Positions 9,075 to 19,752 of a stretch of DNA of 64,000 bases are shown one piece after another. Origin of the DNA: Pseudo-nitzschia pungens (taxonomy: Eukaryota > Bacillariophyta > Bacillariophyceae > Bacillariales > Bacillariaceae); assembly GCA_037355855.1 (NCBI GenBank), contig CM074760.1:1108501-1172500 (forward strand), read 5' to 3'. The position numbers and the translations under genes are program-made. The notes beneath the pieces are model-generated. The model was not told where the DNA came from, searched no databases, and saw only the letters and a program-made list of their open reading frames with translations. Position 1 is the first letter of the stretch, and each line of letters opens with the position of its first letter.

Positions 9075-11835
9075 CTATTCGTTATCTTCAGGATTGTATA
9101 AATCCGGTCCGCATGGATTTAAAAACCATTTCTTGGGCGAGAAGTTGTTGATGTTTTCCACACCGAAGATTTCTGTCATAAAATCAGCTGCATTTTCATC
9201 GGTGCATATTTTAGCCGCATTGTTCAAAAACTCGCGATGCGATTGAGGATTCTCCGCACAATGCCTGGCCGTCTCTACAAGCTCAATGCTATCCAATGTG
9301 CTCAACACAGTCGGATGATCATCTCCGAGAACCGATTGTTGGACCTGTAGGAAATGAAGAAGAAACAAGCCAGAGAACAGCAACAATTAGATGCCTGACC
9401 CAATCACAGCACTGAAACGAGTGAAATCAGAAATGCCAACCACAACTTACAAGCAACGCTTCGTCCAAGGCAATTCCCGCTTCGTCAAAATCTCCCCATC
9501 GCAACCTGATTGAACCAATGTTACAGAGCGTGGACGCCATGCTCAAGAGAAGAGTGTTCGACTGTGTTCCATTCGACTCAGCACCTTCTTTCGAGGGCAA
9601 GATACGTAGAGCATCTCGTTGGATGGCCAGAGCCTCATCAAACGCACGCTTGGCCGCACCAAAGTCCTCGATCGAATACAGAGCACAACCAATATTGTTC
9701 AAGATCTTCGAGCACTTTGTGTGCCGGGGTCCCAAAAAGTTGCGACGGATATGAAGGGCATCCCGAAAGGCTTCGAGTGCCTCGTGATAATTTTGGGACT
9801 CCAAGTGCGCCACGCCGAGCTGGGCGAGACTCACCGCCACATCGGGATGGTTTGGCACAAGAGAGTCCTTCCGAACAGTCACGGCACGCTGGCAAATTTC
9901 AATCGCCTTCTTATAGTCTTTCTTTTTCAGGTATACAATGCCCAAATTGTGCAGTGCTGTTCCGACCCGGTAATGATCTTGCCCGTATCGTTCCTGCTGC
10001 CCACGCAGGATCTCTTCAAAGACATCCGCGGCTTCTTCGTATTCACCGTGCGCCAAATGTTCTGCTGCCATTTCGTGTATGGCACGAAGATTGTGTTCCG
10101 CCTCCAAGAAGGCTCCCTCGTCCAAGTCACACGGGAACAGACGTGTTTTTGTTGCGAGCTCCGGGTTTCGCCTTCGACCTTGGGTTGCTGTCATCTACGG
10201 TATTGGTGCTGTCGAGTGGTCGATTGTACTGTTTGTGAGGGACCTGCTTTCTTCGGCGATTGAGACGCGCCCTCCAACCCACCTTCGCCCGAAGGTGGAC
10301 CGTTCGCGTTGCTGTTTCCACCCACGAGAGAAGAAGACGAATCGGTTCTTGGTCACGGAAGAAAGTCCTCTTGAGCCCGGGCGCCGCACTCGGGCTCCCG
10401 ATGGCGCTCGATGCCGAATGAATGGAATGGGCACCCCCCGACTGGCTTCCCGACAAGCTAGATTGGACGGTCGGGGACAAGGAGGATTCTTCCGCATCCA
10501 CCTCGGCCTTGCGATCTTCGGCCAATCCCGTGGTCAAAGATTGCTTGGTGCTCGCAAACGAATGCGACGACATCGATACCCTGCGGTCTTCTTCGTCACC
10601 CATCAAGACGGGAAGGACCGAGTTTTCGCGTTCCAGGGACAAGGGAGACAGCGAGGCAGTCGAATGGGTGTCCGTGGGACTCGATATCATTAAGTGTGCT
10701 GTTACTAATGGTATTTCTCGAATTGCTTTCCGGTGATTTGTTCTTGTTGTTTCTCAACCGTCGTTTGAACAGAGGTGGTCGCTTTGTTTTCGACTGTTGC
10801 TGTAACGGAACGACTGGCTTGCTGCTCTTGGGGGACGCCGTTGCCGGAGTTTTCTGAGAGCTTCCTTTGGAAGTAGCACTCCTTATCGACCGCGTACCCA
10901 CGCTGTTATTGCTACTGTTGCCACGCACGTTTATGGCTTCAATAGCGGTTGTCCGACCCGGAATCGGAGACGTATTCCCAGAAGTATTGTGGAATAATCG
11001 GTCCGATGAGGGGGAGGGTGGAGAGTGGTTCACCTCGACCTCTTCTGGAGCTTGTTCGTACGACGAGGACTCTTGAACACTGTCCAATCTCGTCGATGGA
11101 AAGCCCGTGGACAAAGAGAAACCGCTTTGATGCGACATGGAAGACGACGACGACGACCTTCCAAGTCTTGAGGGATACTGCGTGTCCCTTCCTTCCGAGT
11201 CGATTGTTGCGTGTTTTGATTGCGAGGCGTTGTACTCATTATTCGTTTTGGAATCAAAGCTATCTTGGTAGTTGGGTCTCATTACCGTGTGAGGAGCCGT
11301 GGGCCTGTTTGCTTTGTTGGTGGCCACGGGAGTCTCTGTGCTATGAAATGTATGAAAACTGGTGTTGGACTTTCTCGAGAAGTGTGAGAGAAAGGATCGG
11401 TTCGGTGGCAGATGATCGGTTGGTGGCAGAAGATCGGTTGGTCAAGGCGCTAACAACAGAGGCGTTGGAAGAAAAATTGTTGGATTTCTTCTTTCCAAAC
11501 CGAGGTTTCCATCTCATTTTCCGTCGGACCTTGCCATTTTTCATCACCACTCCTCCAACCGGAGCTCCCAATTCCATGTCGTGGTTGGAATAATGTTGGG
11601 GCAGGTTCAGAGACGTCGGGTGTCTGTTGTGAAACACAGAGGGCGAGTCTCTGTATATTGTTAACTCGTCGTCCTCATCGAAACTAGAACGGTCGACGAT
11701 AACTCCCAGCAACGATCCGTTGTCATCAAAGGTAGGGAATTTGTCCTCTTCTTCTCCGATGTGCATCCCTTCGGGAGTTCCCACAGAAAATGTGTCGTAG
11801 TCTGAATCACCTCCATCTTGTACTGTTCCAATCAT
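9075..11835 (-). CDS. TPR protein, kinesin-light-chain-like, with long disordered N-terminus (frame disrupted)
   Basis: The 3' part is clear. An exon ending at 9451 joins across a 106-bp intron (9345-9450, GTAAGT to CTACAG) to the last exon 9075-9344. The joined protein has at least five TPRs of the kinesin-light-chain/NPHP3 type, with repeated signatures such as ALHNLGIVYLKKKDYKKAI, LAQLGVAHLE and LNNIGCALYS. It is probably a scaffold, partner unknown. The N-terminal half, from the ATG at 11835, is Ser/Asn/Pro-rich and disordered. It needs one extra base removed at 11403, where a tandem ATNRSS-coding repeat shows the insertion directly, and another shift near 10640-10760. The link from about 10350 to 10194 is ambiguous; one option is an 88-bp intron at 10195-10282 (GTGGGT to CCGTAG). 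Gene existence is secure, 5' exon details are not. Confidence 0.75.
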
Positions 11836-13189
11836 TGTTGACCAGCGTGTTGTAGTTGTCTTTCGCTGAGCGTTGGCAGCAGTCGTTGGTTCTGGTTAAG
11901 AACCCTTCCCAACTTAGGAACAGAAACAATACGTTCTGTGAAAAGAAGTTACTGTCTGCGTGATGTAGAACTCTCTGCCCCCCCCTCTCTTTCTGTCTTT
12001 CTTTGTTCGACGCACACCTAGTCGTTTCAATGATTACTTCCGACACCACAAGTGGAATAGCAGCTGCTATTTTCTCCTACAAATTTGGCGTCAATTGCCA
12101 TATGTTTTGCTGTTGTTCAGTCTGATGTGGTGTGTGGCGAGAACGGTATCGATTGTTCCGATAGAGCAAAGTTGAGCTAAATTGATAGCATTCCGGAAAT
12201 ACAACCGGTAAGTTACTCCCACGATGGCTGCGGTACCGGTAGGCAAATCAACCAGGGATGCAAATAATACTAGTCGGAACAACAAAAAATCTGATTCTGA
12301 GCGCCAAAGATGTGCAGTGAGTCGGGTGCGCCATCCAGTTCGCCTTTACGTGATTCATGGATGTGACTCTCCAAGGTTCGTCTCCTAGTGGTGGCACTTT
12401 CCCTAATAAGATCATTTGACGTTAATAATGCGTTGAAGGGGCATTATCGAAACCGATGATGTGTCAGTCGTTGCGATTAATACTTGGGACATTGGTTGCG
12501 TTTGTAGTTTGCCCTGTGTAATTGAGTCTTGTCGAAATTGTCATTGGCATGACTATCTAGATAGGATGTCTTATAAGATTAACAGATATGAAGATGTTCA
12601 TACATTGAATCAATCGTTCCGATTACGAAATTTTTGGTCGAATCAATCGGTCGTCAGCGTTTCGACTTTCAGTCTGCAAGTCGACCGCATTCAGTCCTCT
12701 ATCGGCTGACTGACAGACGAATTTCCCGCCATCGGGACACGGTGTCGGGTGGAGCGTTTCTCTCGTTGTTTCTTCGTTCTTCCGCAGGAGTTTTTCTGTG
12801 GCCATCCGAGAACCACGCAACAACGAACGACGCGCGGTCCTTTGCCGTCTGTCGTTCTTACTGCTTACGACTAATTACTTACTATTGGCCACTGTACTTG
12901 GATCCATACGGTACACACGAGAACCGCGACTGTTCCCGAAGCAGGGTGAACAAATTTATTTTGAAGAATGGTGAAATTTCGTATGTATGGTTGGGAATGA
13001 ACGGTCAAACATGAATGCCTTCGCGGTACTCCAGTGCTTACGTACGAGATGGTAGTCTTTCTACGGTACAAGACTACGAATAAGTTAGTAAGAAGGCTCC
13101 CAATTCCCAATCCTCAAACACGAGATTTCGGAAGCGACGTCTGCTGTGTGGATAAAGTCTAGTTTGCAACGCAGCTAGCAAAAATTAGA
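11836..13189. other. Shared 5' region between divergent TPR and eIF4A genes
   Basis: No gene recognised in about 1.35 kb between the start of the TPR gene (minus) and eIF4A (plus). It should hold both promoters. A poly-C/pyrimidine run lies near 11981-11995 and a GTACCGGTA motif near 12230. A 126-codon open frame at 12634-13014 has no recognisable content. Confidence 0.5.
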
Positions 13190-15170
13190 ATGGCAGACGA
13201 ACCAAGGTGCGTTCCGACAATCGTAGTAGTAGATGGGTTATCCATCGCAGCATGATGCGCCATGGCCAACCCAGCCCGAGGTTCCGACGAGCGCCCTCAT
13301 CGCGTTCGTGAGAAGCGCGATTTGGACGGACGACGGCCGTGTGTTTCAATCCCGCTCGTTGTTCGCATTGCGGCGTGGCATCGCACCTCTGTTTCCCAGA
13401 GGCGTTGCGATTCCCAGTCGAGACGATGGCGAATCAGGGAATTGCCGACCCGCTGGCAGGAGCAAAGCCATAGTGCGCTGTCGATGCACGATCACCGTTT
13501 GTTCCACACCGTTAGTGATTGATCTGATTCACATTAATTTTTCTGTTTCTTCTTGGTCTCGACCACTCCCTCCGACAGCGACCCCCCACCACAAGATACC
13601 CCTGAAGGAGGTGAAGATGGCGTCGGTGATTTGACAGACGCTGACATTGCCTCCAACTGGGAGGAGGTTATCGAAACCTTCGATGCCATGGAGCTTCCCG
13701 AAGAACTCCTTCGTGGTATTTACTCTTACGGTTTCGAAAAGCCTTCGGCTATCCAACAGCGTGCCATCCGACCCGCTATTTTGGGAAGAGATTTGATTGC
13801 GCAAGCCCAATCCGGTACTGTAAGTTTCTTAGAATATCTATCGTAGGTTCGATGTGCCGTCGCATCGACGGAACGAAATGGTTGGAGATAATGGTGGATC
13901 GTGTGAAACCGCGTTCTCCGCGTAGCATCATTGGGTGACTAGTACGCAAAAGGCTTCAGGGATGACGATTTTTTTGTTAAACACCATCTTTCGAGTCTGA
14001 ATAAGAGTCATCCTCTAAGTGTCTGAGAAACCACAACTCGAAAACAGACCTTTTGACTTTTGCGTATTGCGGCTTCTGTTGTGGAAGCAATGCACCGTTG
14101 TGGTCCGTGGAACGGAGACTGCGTGGACAGCACTCCGCGACTCGATAGCCTATCCACTTTTTCTGACTTTCTTTTTGCTTTCTTTCCCAGGGTAAAACCG
14201 CCACTTTCGCCATCGGATGTCTTGCCTGTCATCGACCAATCGGTCCAAGAATGCCAAGCCTTGATCTTGGCTCCTACCCGTGAATTGGCGTGCCAGATTC
14301 AAAAGGTTGTCTTGGCCCTTGGTGACTACATGGACATCAAGGTCCATGCCTGTGTTGGAGGAACCGCCGTTCGTGACGACATTCGAACCCTCCAGAATGG
14401 TGTCCACGTCGTCGTCGGAACCCCAGGTCGTGTCAACGACATGATCACCCGACGTGCTCTCCGTTTGGACAACATGAAGCAATTCTTCTTGGATGAGGCC
14501 GATGAGATGCTTTCTCGTGGTTTCAAGGAGCAAATCTACGACATCTTCAAGTTCCTCCCTGAACAAGTCCAGGTCTGCCTTTTCTCTGCCACCATGCCCT
14601 TGGATGTGTTGGAGGTTACGAACCGTTTCATGCGTGAACCCGTTCGTATCCTCGTTAAGAAGGATGAGTTGACCTTGGAAGGTATCAAGCAATTCTACAT
14701 TGCTGTCGACCGAGAAGAATGGAAACTCGAAACCTTGTGCGATTTGTACGAGACCTTGACCATCACCCAGGCCATCATCTACTGCAATACCCGACGCAAG
14801 GTCGACTGGTTGCAAGAAGAAATGCAAAAGCGTGACTTCACCGTGTCATGCATGCACGGAGACATGGACCAGAGAGAGCGTGACATTATTATGCGTGAAT
14901 TCCGTACCGGTTCCTCTCGTGTCCTGATCACAACCGATTTGCTCGCCCGTGGTATCGATGTTCAACAAGTTTCTTTGGTTATCAACTTTGACCTTCCCAC
15001 GAACCGAGAGAACTACATCCACCGTATCGGTCGTTCTGGACGTTTCGGTCGTAAGGGTGTGGCCATCAACTTCCTCACTGAAGGTGATGTCCGTTACCTC
15101 CGTGATATCGAACAGTTTTACACCACCGAAATCACTGAGATGCCTATGGATGTCGCCGATCCTTATCTAG
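13190..15170 (+). CDS. EIF4A: Translation initiation factor eIF4A (DEAD-box RNA helicase), two 1-base frame interruptions
   Basis: Three exons: 13190-13206 (MADEP plus two bases), 13579-13819 and 14191-15170, with introns of 372 and 371 bp. eIF4A is the ATP-dependent helicase of the eIF4F cap complex. All motifs are present: Q motif near [11 protein letters not shown], Walker A AQSGTGKT split by intron 2, PTRELA, TPGR, DEAD, SAT, ARGID and [10 protein letters not shown]. The corrected protein is about 411 residues, normal for the family. Two single extra bases break the frame. One lies at 14224-14228, between the GKTATFAIG and [12 protein letters not shown] blocks. The other is at 15161-15162; removing one C there restores the classic MPMDVADLI-stop ending. 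Without correction the protein would run past the normal stop to 15280. The start is supported by the family's usual MA-acidic opening. Confidence 0.93.
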
Positions 15171-15534
15171 AGATGGTGCTATCCGAAAGAACAAAGCTTC
15201 TTAGTTGGACGAGACGAGGGCAACGGCGCACAGCACTCGGGAATGTCAATTATATAAAAAGAAAAAAAACTATTATGTGATATAACAAATTACTGTGGGA
15301 TTTAAACTAAAAATAATTACTTTCGACATGATTAGTGACACGCCGGAGAGGTCAATCAATCCCTCGGCTGTTTCAACTGTCAATGCGTTCCAAAGATACA
15401 ATGTAATATAACAGCAACAAGATATATTGTTGATTTGTCTGCTACCAGCCGACATTTCTAGTAGTTTGATGGTTGCAAGGATGGTTCCGGTAGAGGCCGA
15501 AGTTTTTAGAAGGAAATGATGTCAACCATTTCTA
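15171..15534. other. Convergent 3' flanks of eIF4A and cyclophilin
   Basis: AT-rich 3' untranslated sequence between two convergent genes. No separate gene seen. Confidence 0.55.
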
Positions 15535-16374
15535 TTAGTTTTTCAGCTTCTCACTGATCAGATAAGGTGTGGCATCTTCCGGCTCCAGAGGCAAACCTCC
15601 AGAGTCCTTTATTACGATCTTTGCGGTCGGTATACCTCCGTGCGTTCCCTTCGTTTCAATCTCTGTTATGACATCAATTCCCTCCAACACCATACCGAAT
15701 ACTTCGTTCTTGCCATCTAGCCATTGTGTCTTGGCAGTATTGATGAACCATTGTGATCTATTTGTGTTTGGTTTACCCCTTCCGTCATTCGCCATACTCA
15801 GCAGATATTGACGATTGTGCTTTACGACAAACGATCCATCCCCAAAGTTGTTGCCCTCGAAGATGCTTTCTCCTCCCGTTCCGTCGCCATGGGTATAGTC
15901 TCCCCCTTGGATAATGAAATTCGGAATGACGCGATGGATGATCGATTTTTTGTAGCACATATCCTTTCCCGTTATGGGAGCCTTTCCTCGATCGCATTTG
16001 CACAATGAAGAGAAATTTTCGACCGCTTTTGGAGCGACCTCTCCAAACAAACCGAAAACTATTCGGCCGAGGGATTTACCGTCTACAGAAATTTCCAAAA
16101 ACACACGTTCGGTGACGAGAGGCAGTGTGCTGTGCGGAGGGAAGGAACAAATAATACGGTCAAATGAAACGCAACGTGAACATCGACCAAGACGGAATAG
16201 ATACCATGGAAAATTGTTTCGTGCGGAATGGGATGCTAACTTAGAATTGACTTACGGTATGGGGTCCATTTTCGGTGGCATTGCCTTCTTTGTAGGGACA
16301 TCGTACGCAGACCAAACGGGAGCGATGCATAGGACATGCAATAGCAGCGATACTAATGATCGATGGAAATTCAT
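15535..16374 (-). CDS. Secretory-pathway cyclophilin (peptidyl-prolyl cis-trans isomerase)
   Basis: Two exons, 16256-16374 and 15535-16129, joined across a 126-bp intron (GTAAGT to a pyrimidine-rich CACAG). The product is 237 residues. Exon 1 encodes a clear signal peptide (MNFHRSLVSLLLHVLCIAPV, then WSA before the likely cleavage site). The catalytic domain carries the cyclophilin core: HRVIPNFIIQGGD with the catalytic Arg, GDGTGG, LSMAND, the Gln-Trp-Phe-Ile block, and the TQWLDGKNEVFG block with the cyclosporin-binding Trp. It catalyses proline isomerisation during folding. The signal peptide and lack of a C-terminal KDEL-type tetrapeptide (ends EKLKN) suggest ER passage with uncertain retention. 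A start inside exon 2 would lose the signal peptide. Confidence 0.92.
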
Positions 16375-18161
16375 TGTTGCCTTGCTGCAGTAGATCTTGT
16401 TGTGTGTCCTGTAAGTCGATTGCAAAAGTCAAAATACCATCGCTTCAAAGATTGCTTCATAAATAGCAGGTGTGGTAACCTTACCTTTCATCGGGTCCTA
16501 ATACTGTTCTTGTCCCAAAACCGGTTCCGTTAGGCTTCAACTTTTTTGTTCCCAGAAGGAACACCATGTGACCCGAGTTTGAGAAACTTGTGAGCGGTTC
16601 CCCCCGATTTCAAGACTCTCAACTCACTGACTGACTTCTTACTTCATTTACGGTACGAATGAATACCTACTACGTGTAGGTGATGTTACGTAAGATCTTA
16701 CCTCGTATCGTCCTCATGCCTGAACACGAGGTAAAAACAATCTTGAGAATAGCATCACGCCTCATTATTGCATAACCTTACTTGTAGTAAGACCTTACAT
16801 GAACCGTACTTAATACAAATAAATAATACGTAGTAGAAGTAATAATAAATACGTAGTAAGAGATTATGATAATACAAGTAATAGAGTACTGATAGTACAG
16901 TATTATTCTAGTATCAGCATCATTGCTACAGCAATGGCAAGTGCAACAAGTGAACTTTTAGGGGAATCATTCTAGTAGTACTACTAGGATTTGCTGCCCT
17001 GGTTCTTGTTGTTGCGCTGCTCTAATACTAGTACTAGTAGTACTAAGGTTACTACTAGTAGTACCACTACTACTAGCACCAGCACTAGTACTAGTAGAAT
17101 TCTCTAACGAATATTACTGCTGTAGCTAGGAGCAGAATCTCATGCTAGTAGTACATTATCTCCGTCTCTTTGATAGCCCTGTCGTAGATGTGAGTTTACT
17201 ATCTTTTGAGTCTATCTTTCGCTGTATTTTTGTTGTTATGTTTACTTTTCAAGAATTTTGCAGATTTAATGATGTTCTTGTTCAACAAATAAACAACAAA
17301 GTCAGATTGGTAATGCCTAGTACTACTACTAGAAGTACTACTACTATTACTAATAGTAGTTGTTTGCTAGTAGTGCGCATTCAAGCAACCACTAGTAGTC
17401 CCATCACTACTTCAGTTCGGGGTTGAGTTCAAGATTGCAACAGGAAAAACTGCAAAATTGTTTGTGCTAGTAGAGAAGGAGGCGTAGACGAGACTTCTTA
17501 TGCTTCTTGTCGTTGGGGACGATTCCATAACTGGTGCACTGCTACACAACAAATCGAAAACTCCATAATTGTGATTTTACTCCTCGTTACTAGTATTCCT
17601 ATCAATGACGGAGTGCTTGTAGTGCTAATCAGTGATAATGATGTTCAAGGAGTGGAATTTATCAACGATTTCGACGAATTGACTTCGCTTCTACTCGAGG
17701 AATTTTTGTAGCATCTACTACTACTACGTTGTTGCATTCGGATCCTTCGATACTGTACTAGTAGTAGTATTATGAAGACGAAATCACAGAATTGTTCCAC
17801 AAAGAAGGCTACGAAGCTCAATTTCTCGTGGCCCTCACAATGGTGTATCAAGAACGAGCGGTACAAATGGACAGTACTAATGACGGGAAGGGGCTGGGAA
17901 GCACGATGACATTGCTATCAGCTTGGATCCAATAGCAGGAAACGTCACTACAGCATGATGTATCAAATTGGTAATCCGAGTGAATGGTAGAAAACTTTTA
18001 GTACAATCATGTGAAAAAGATTTACCATTCGATGTCATCGGTAAATTAATTATCGAGGAGTGCACGAATACACTGAATGCTGTCCTGTTGAGATGTACTG
18101 CCTCATATTTAACACACGTTGCAACGTCTGATGCATTGCATTTTCGTGTGCGGTATTATTC
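16375..18161. other. Gene-poor stretch with CTAGTA-type simple repeats
   Basis: No gene recognised in about 1.8 kb. Clusters of TAGTAGTACTACTA-like trinucleotide repeats occur near 16970-17095, 17315-17400 and 17755-17775. GTAACCTTA-type motifs lie near 16475 and 16785. Confidence 0.6.
16970..17400. repeat. Interrupted palindromic trinucleotide (AGT/ACT) repeats
   Basis: Repeated blocks of AGT/ACT triplets switch orientation through CTAG or GTAC centres, so many short perfect palindromes form. A similar block recurs at about 49615-49655. They look like simple sequence, not a coding region. Confidence 0.75.
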
Positions 18162-18698
18162 CTAGGAGTACCTATCCATATTCGTGCTGTACCTATCAGT
18201 GATCGATGGTTTCACCTTTCCATTTTCTTTAAAGTCATCGTATCTATCCTCACCGTAATCGTCACCTGAGTATCGCCTGCACATTTCAACCTGATCGAAA
18301 GAATTGTTAATATTCGACGCCGTGTTACGAGTGAAGCTGTCAACATCGTATCGATCTTGACCTACTCGAAGTCTAATATCACTTTTATGGATGGTCTGGT
18401 CATCTTCGTTTGCATCGTTCATGTTTGAGTACCGATCCTTCCGGGCTCCGTTGGTGTTGAAATTGATCTTGGAATCATTGCGGTCAATTGCATTACAGTA
18501 GCGATCTTCACATGATCCGTTCACTTCACTGCCCCTTGACGCAGTTTTGCTCTCACAGTTTCCCACTTGGTAGCGGTCACCGATTCCCGTCCTGTATTTA
18601 TCTCGTCCATGGTTTTTGCACATACCATTCCGATCGAATCGGAAGGATTCGTTATTAACAGTGTGATTACACTCTCGGAACACCGTTTCAAACACCAT
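18162..18698 (-). CDS. Hypothetical protein with repeated DRY tripeptides
   Basis: Open frame of 178 codons with no recognised family. The tripeptide DRY (or DKY, RRY) recurs nine times, at about residues 33, 41, 65, 88, 115, 141, 151, 168 and 175. Several copies are followed by S, C, N or D. The rest is rich in Asn, Asp, Ser and Arg, so the protein is probably disordered. There is no signal peptide or membrane segment. It may be a real orphan gene, an exon of a longer gene, or a degenerate DNA repeat read in frame. The ATG chosen is the first in the frame. Confidence 0.4.
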   Translation of the reverse strand: MVFETVFRECNHTVNNESFRFDRNGMCKNHGRDKYRTGIGDRYQVGNCESKTASRGSEVNGSCEDRYCNAIDRNDSKINFNTNGARKDRYSNMNDANEDDQTIHKSDIRLRVGQDRYDVDSFTRNTASNINNSFDQVEMCRRYSGDDYGEDRYDDFKENGKVKPSITDRYSTNMDRYS

Positions 18699-19752
18699 AA
18701 TCGATGGCTCACGACAAGCGCGATCTCTATCCAGTACTTGAATAGAAGAGAATGGTTAATCAATATTCAAATCGTTGTTGGACACCGATACTTGCCAATC
18801 AAGTTTTCTTAAAACGAACGTTACAACATACTGTAAGCAGTGAAAGTACAAACTTCGACATCCTGTCATTAGTTGTTGAGAAAGCAACTTTTACGCAGTA
18901 TCTTCTACAAAGTACTTGTAATTTTATGTTCAGCCAGCTCTCGGTCGGCGATGCCATGATGACTGCCATTTGAAATTCAAAAACCAAATAATAGACACGA
19001 CACACACTATGTTCCTTGCATTACCGCCAACCCTTTGTCTCAGATTTTTATCATTATGCAACGGAAAATCTGGGAATAAATTCTGCGGACGGCGCGCTAA
19101 CGGGCGTCAACGGGTTGTAACGAGCAGTAATGACAATGATGTATCCTATGGGATACCCCGGCGCCGGCTCGGGTGTAAGACTTACCGTACGTCAACTTCG
19201 GAGTGCATAGGGTAGGTCATACGCTAATACGGTATGTCTACCCGCATCCTGCAGTTGGTGTGTCCTGGTGTGTCTTGCCCATCGGTATCACACTTAAAAA
19301 AATGAGACGCAAACACAAGGTTCATACTCGTTAGTGAGTCGGGAATGAAGATGATGTGACCAAAAAGTGATCATTTCCTAAATCGTTTCAGTGTTGCACA
19401 TGTTTGTCATATCATCGTAAACGTATGTGGGTGACCTCTGATGAAAGAACTAACTCTCAAATCAAATGTCACACAGGAACCAAGAGAGGGAAACCGTTAG
19501 TTCCCTCCGAGGTCGAAATCTGATCCATACGGTGGTGCAATGGAAACTGGAACGACACTACGGGGTCACATTACGGTGTGGAGTTTTCACCATCGATCAT
19601 TGCATTGCATGCACAAGAATACTACATTGTTGCCTCGTGTCATGCAGGGAGCATAAAGTGAGATCTGCAGTTCTTCCAAGCCCGAAGCTTGAATTCAGTC
19701 GACAATCGACAATTCGAAACGAAGAAACGATCAACGAAACGATTGAACAAAT
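18699..19752. other. Intergenic stretch, nothing recognised
   Basis: Lies between the DRY ORF and the first secreted beta-helix gene. Only short unsupported open frames. Confidence 0.45.

Noticed and set aside
9510..10263. Long plus-strand frames of 214-242 codons
   Set aside because: Antisense to the TPR exons, which have clear TPR signatures on the minus strand.
14150..14827. 225-codon open frame on the minus strand
   Set aside because: Antisense shadow of eIF4A exon 3.
16241..16432. 63-codon minus-strand frame over the cyclophilin 5' end
   Set aside because: Another frame of the same DNA gives a proper signal peptide and correct splice phase.
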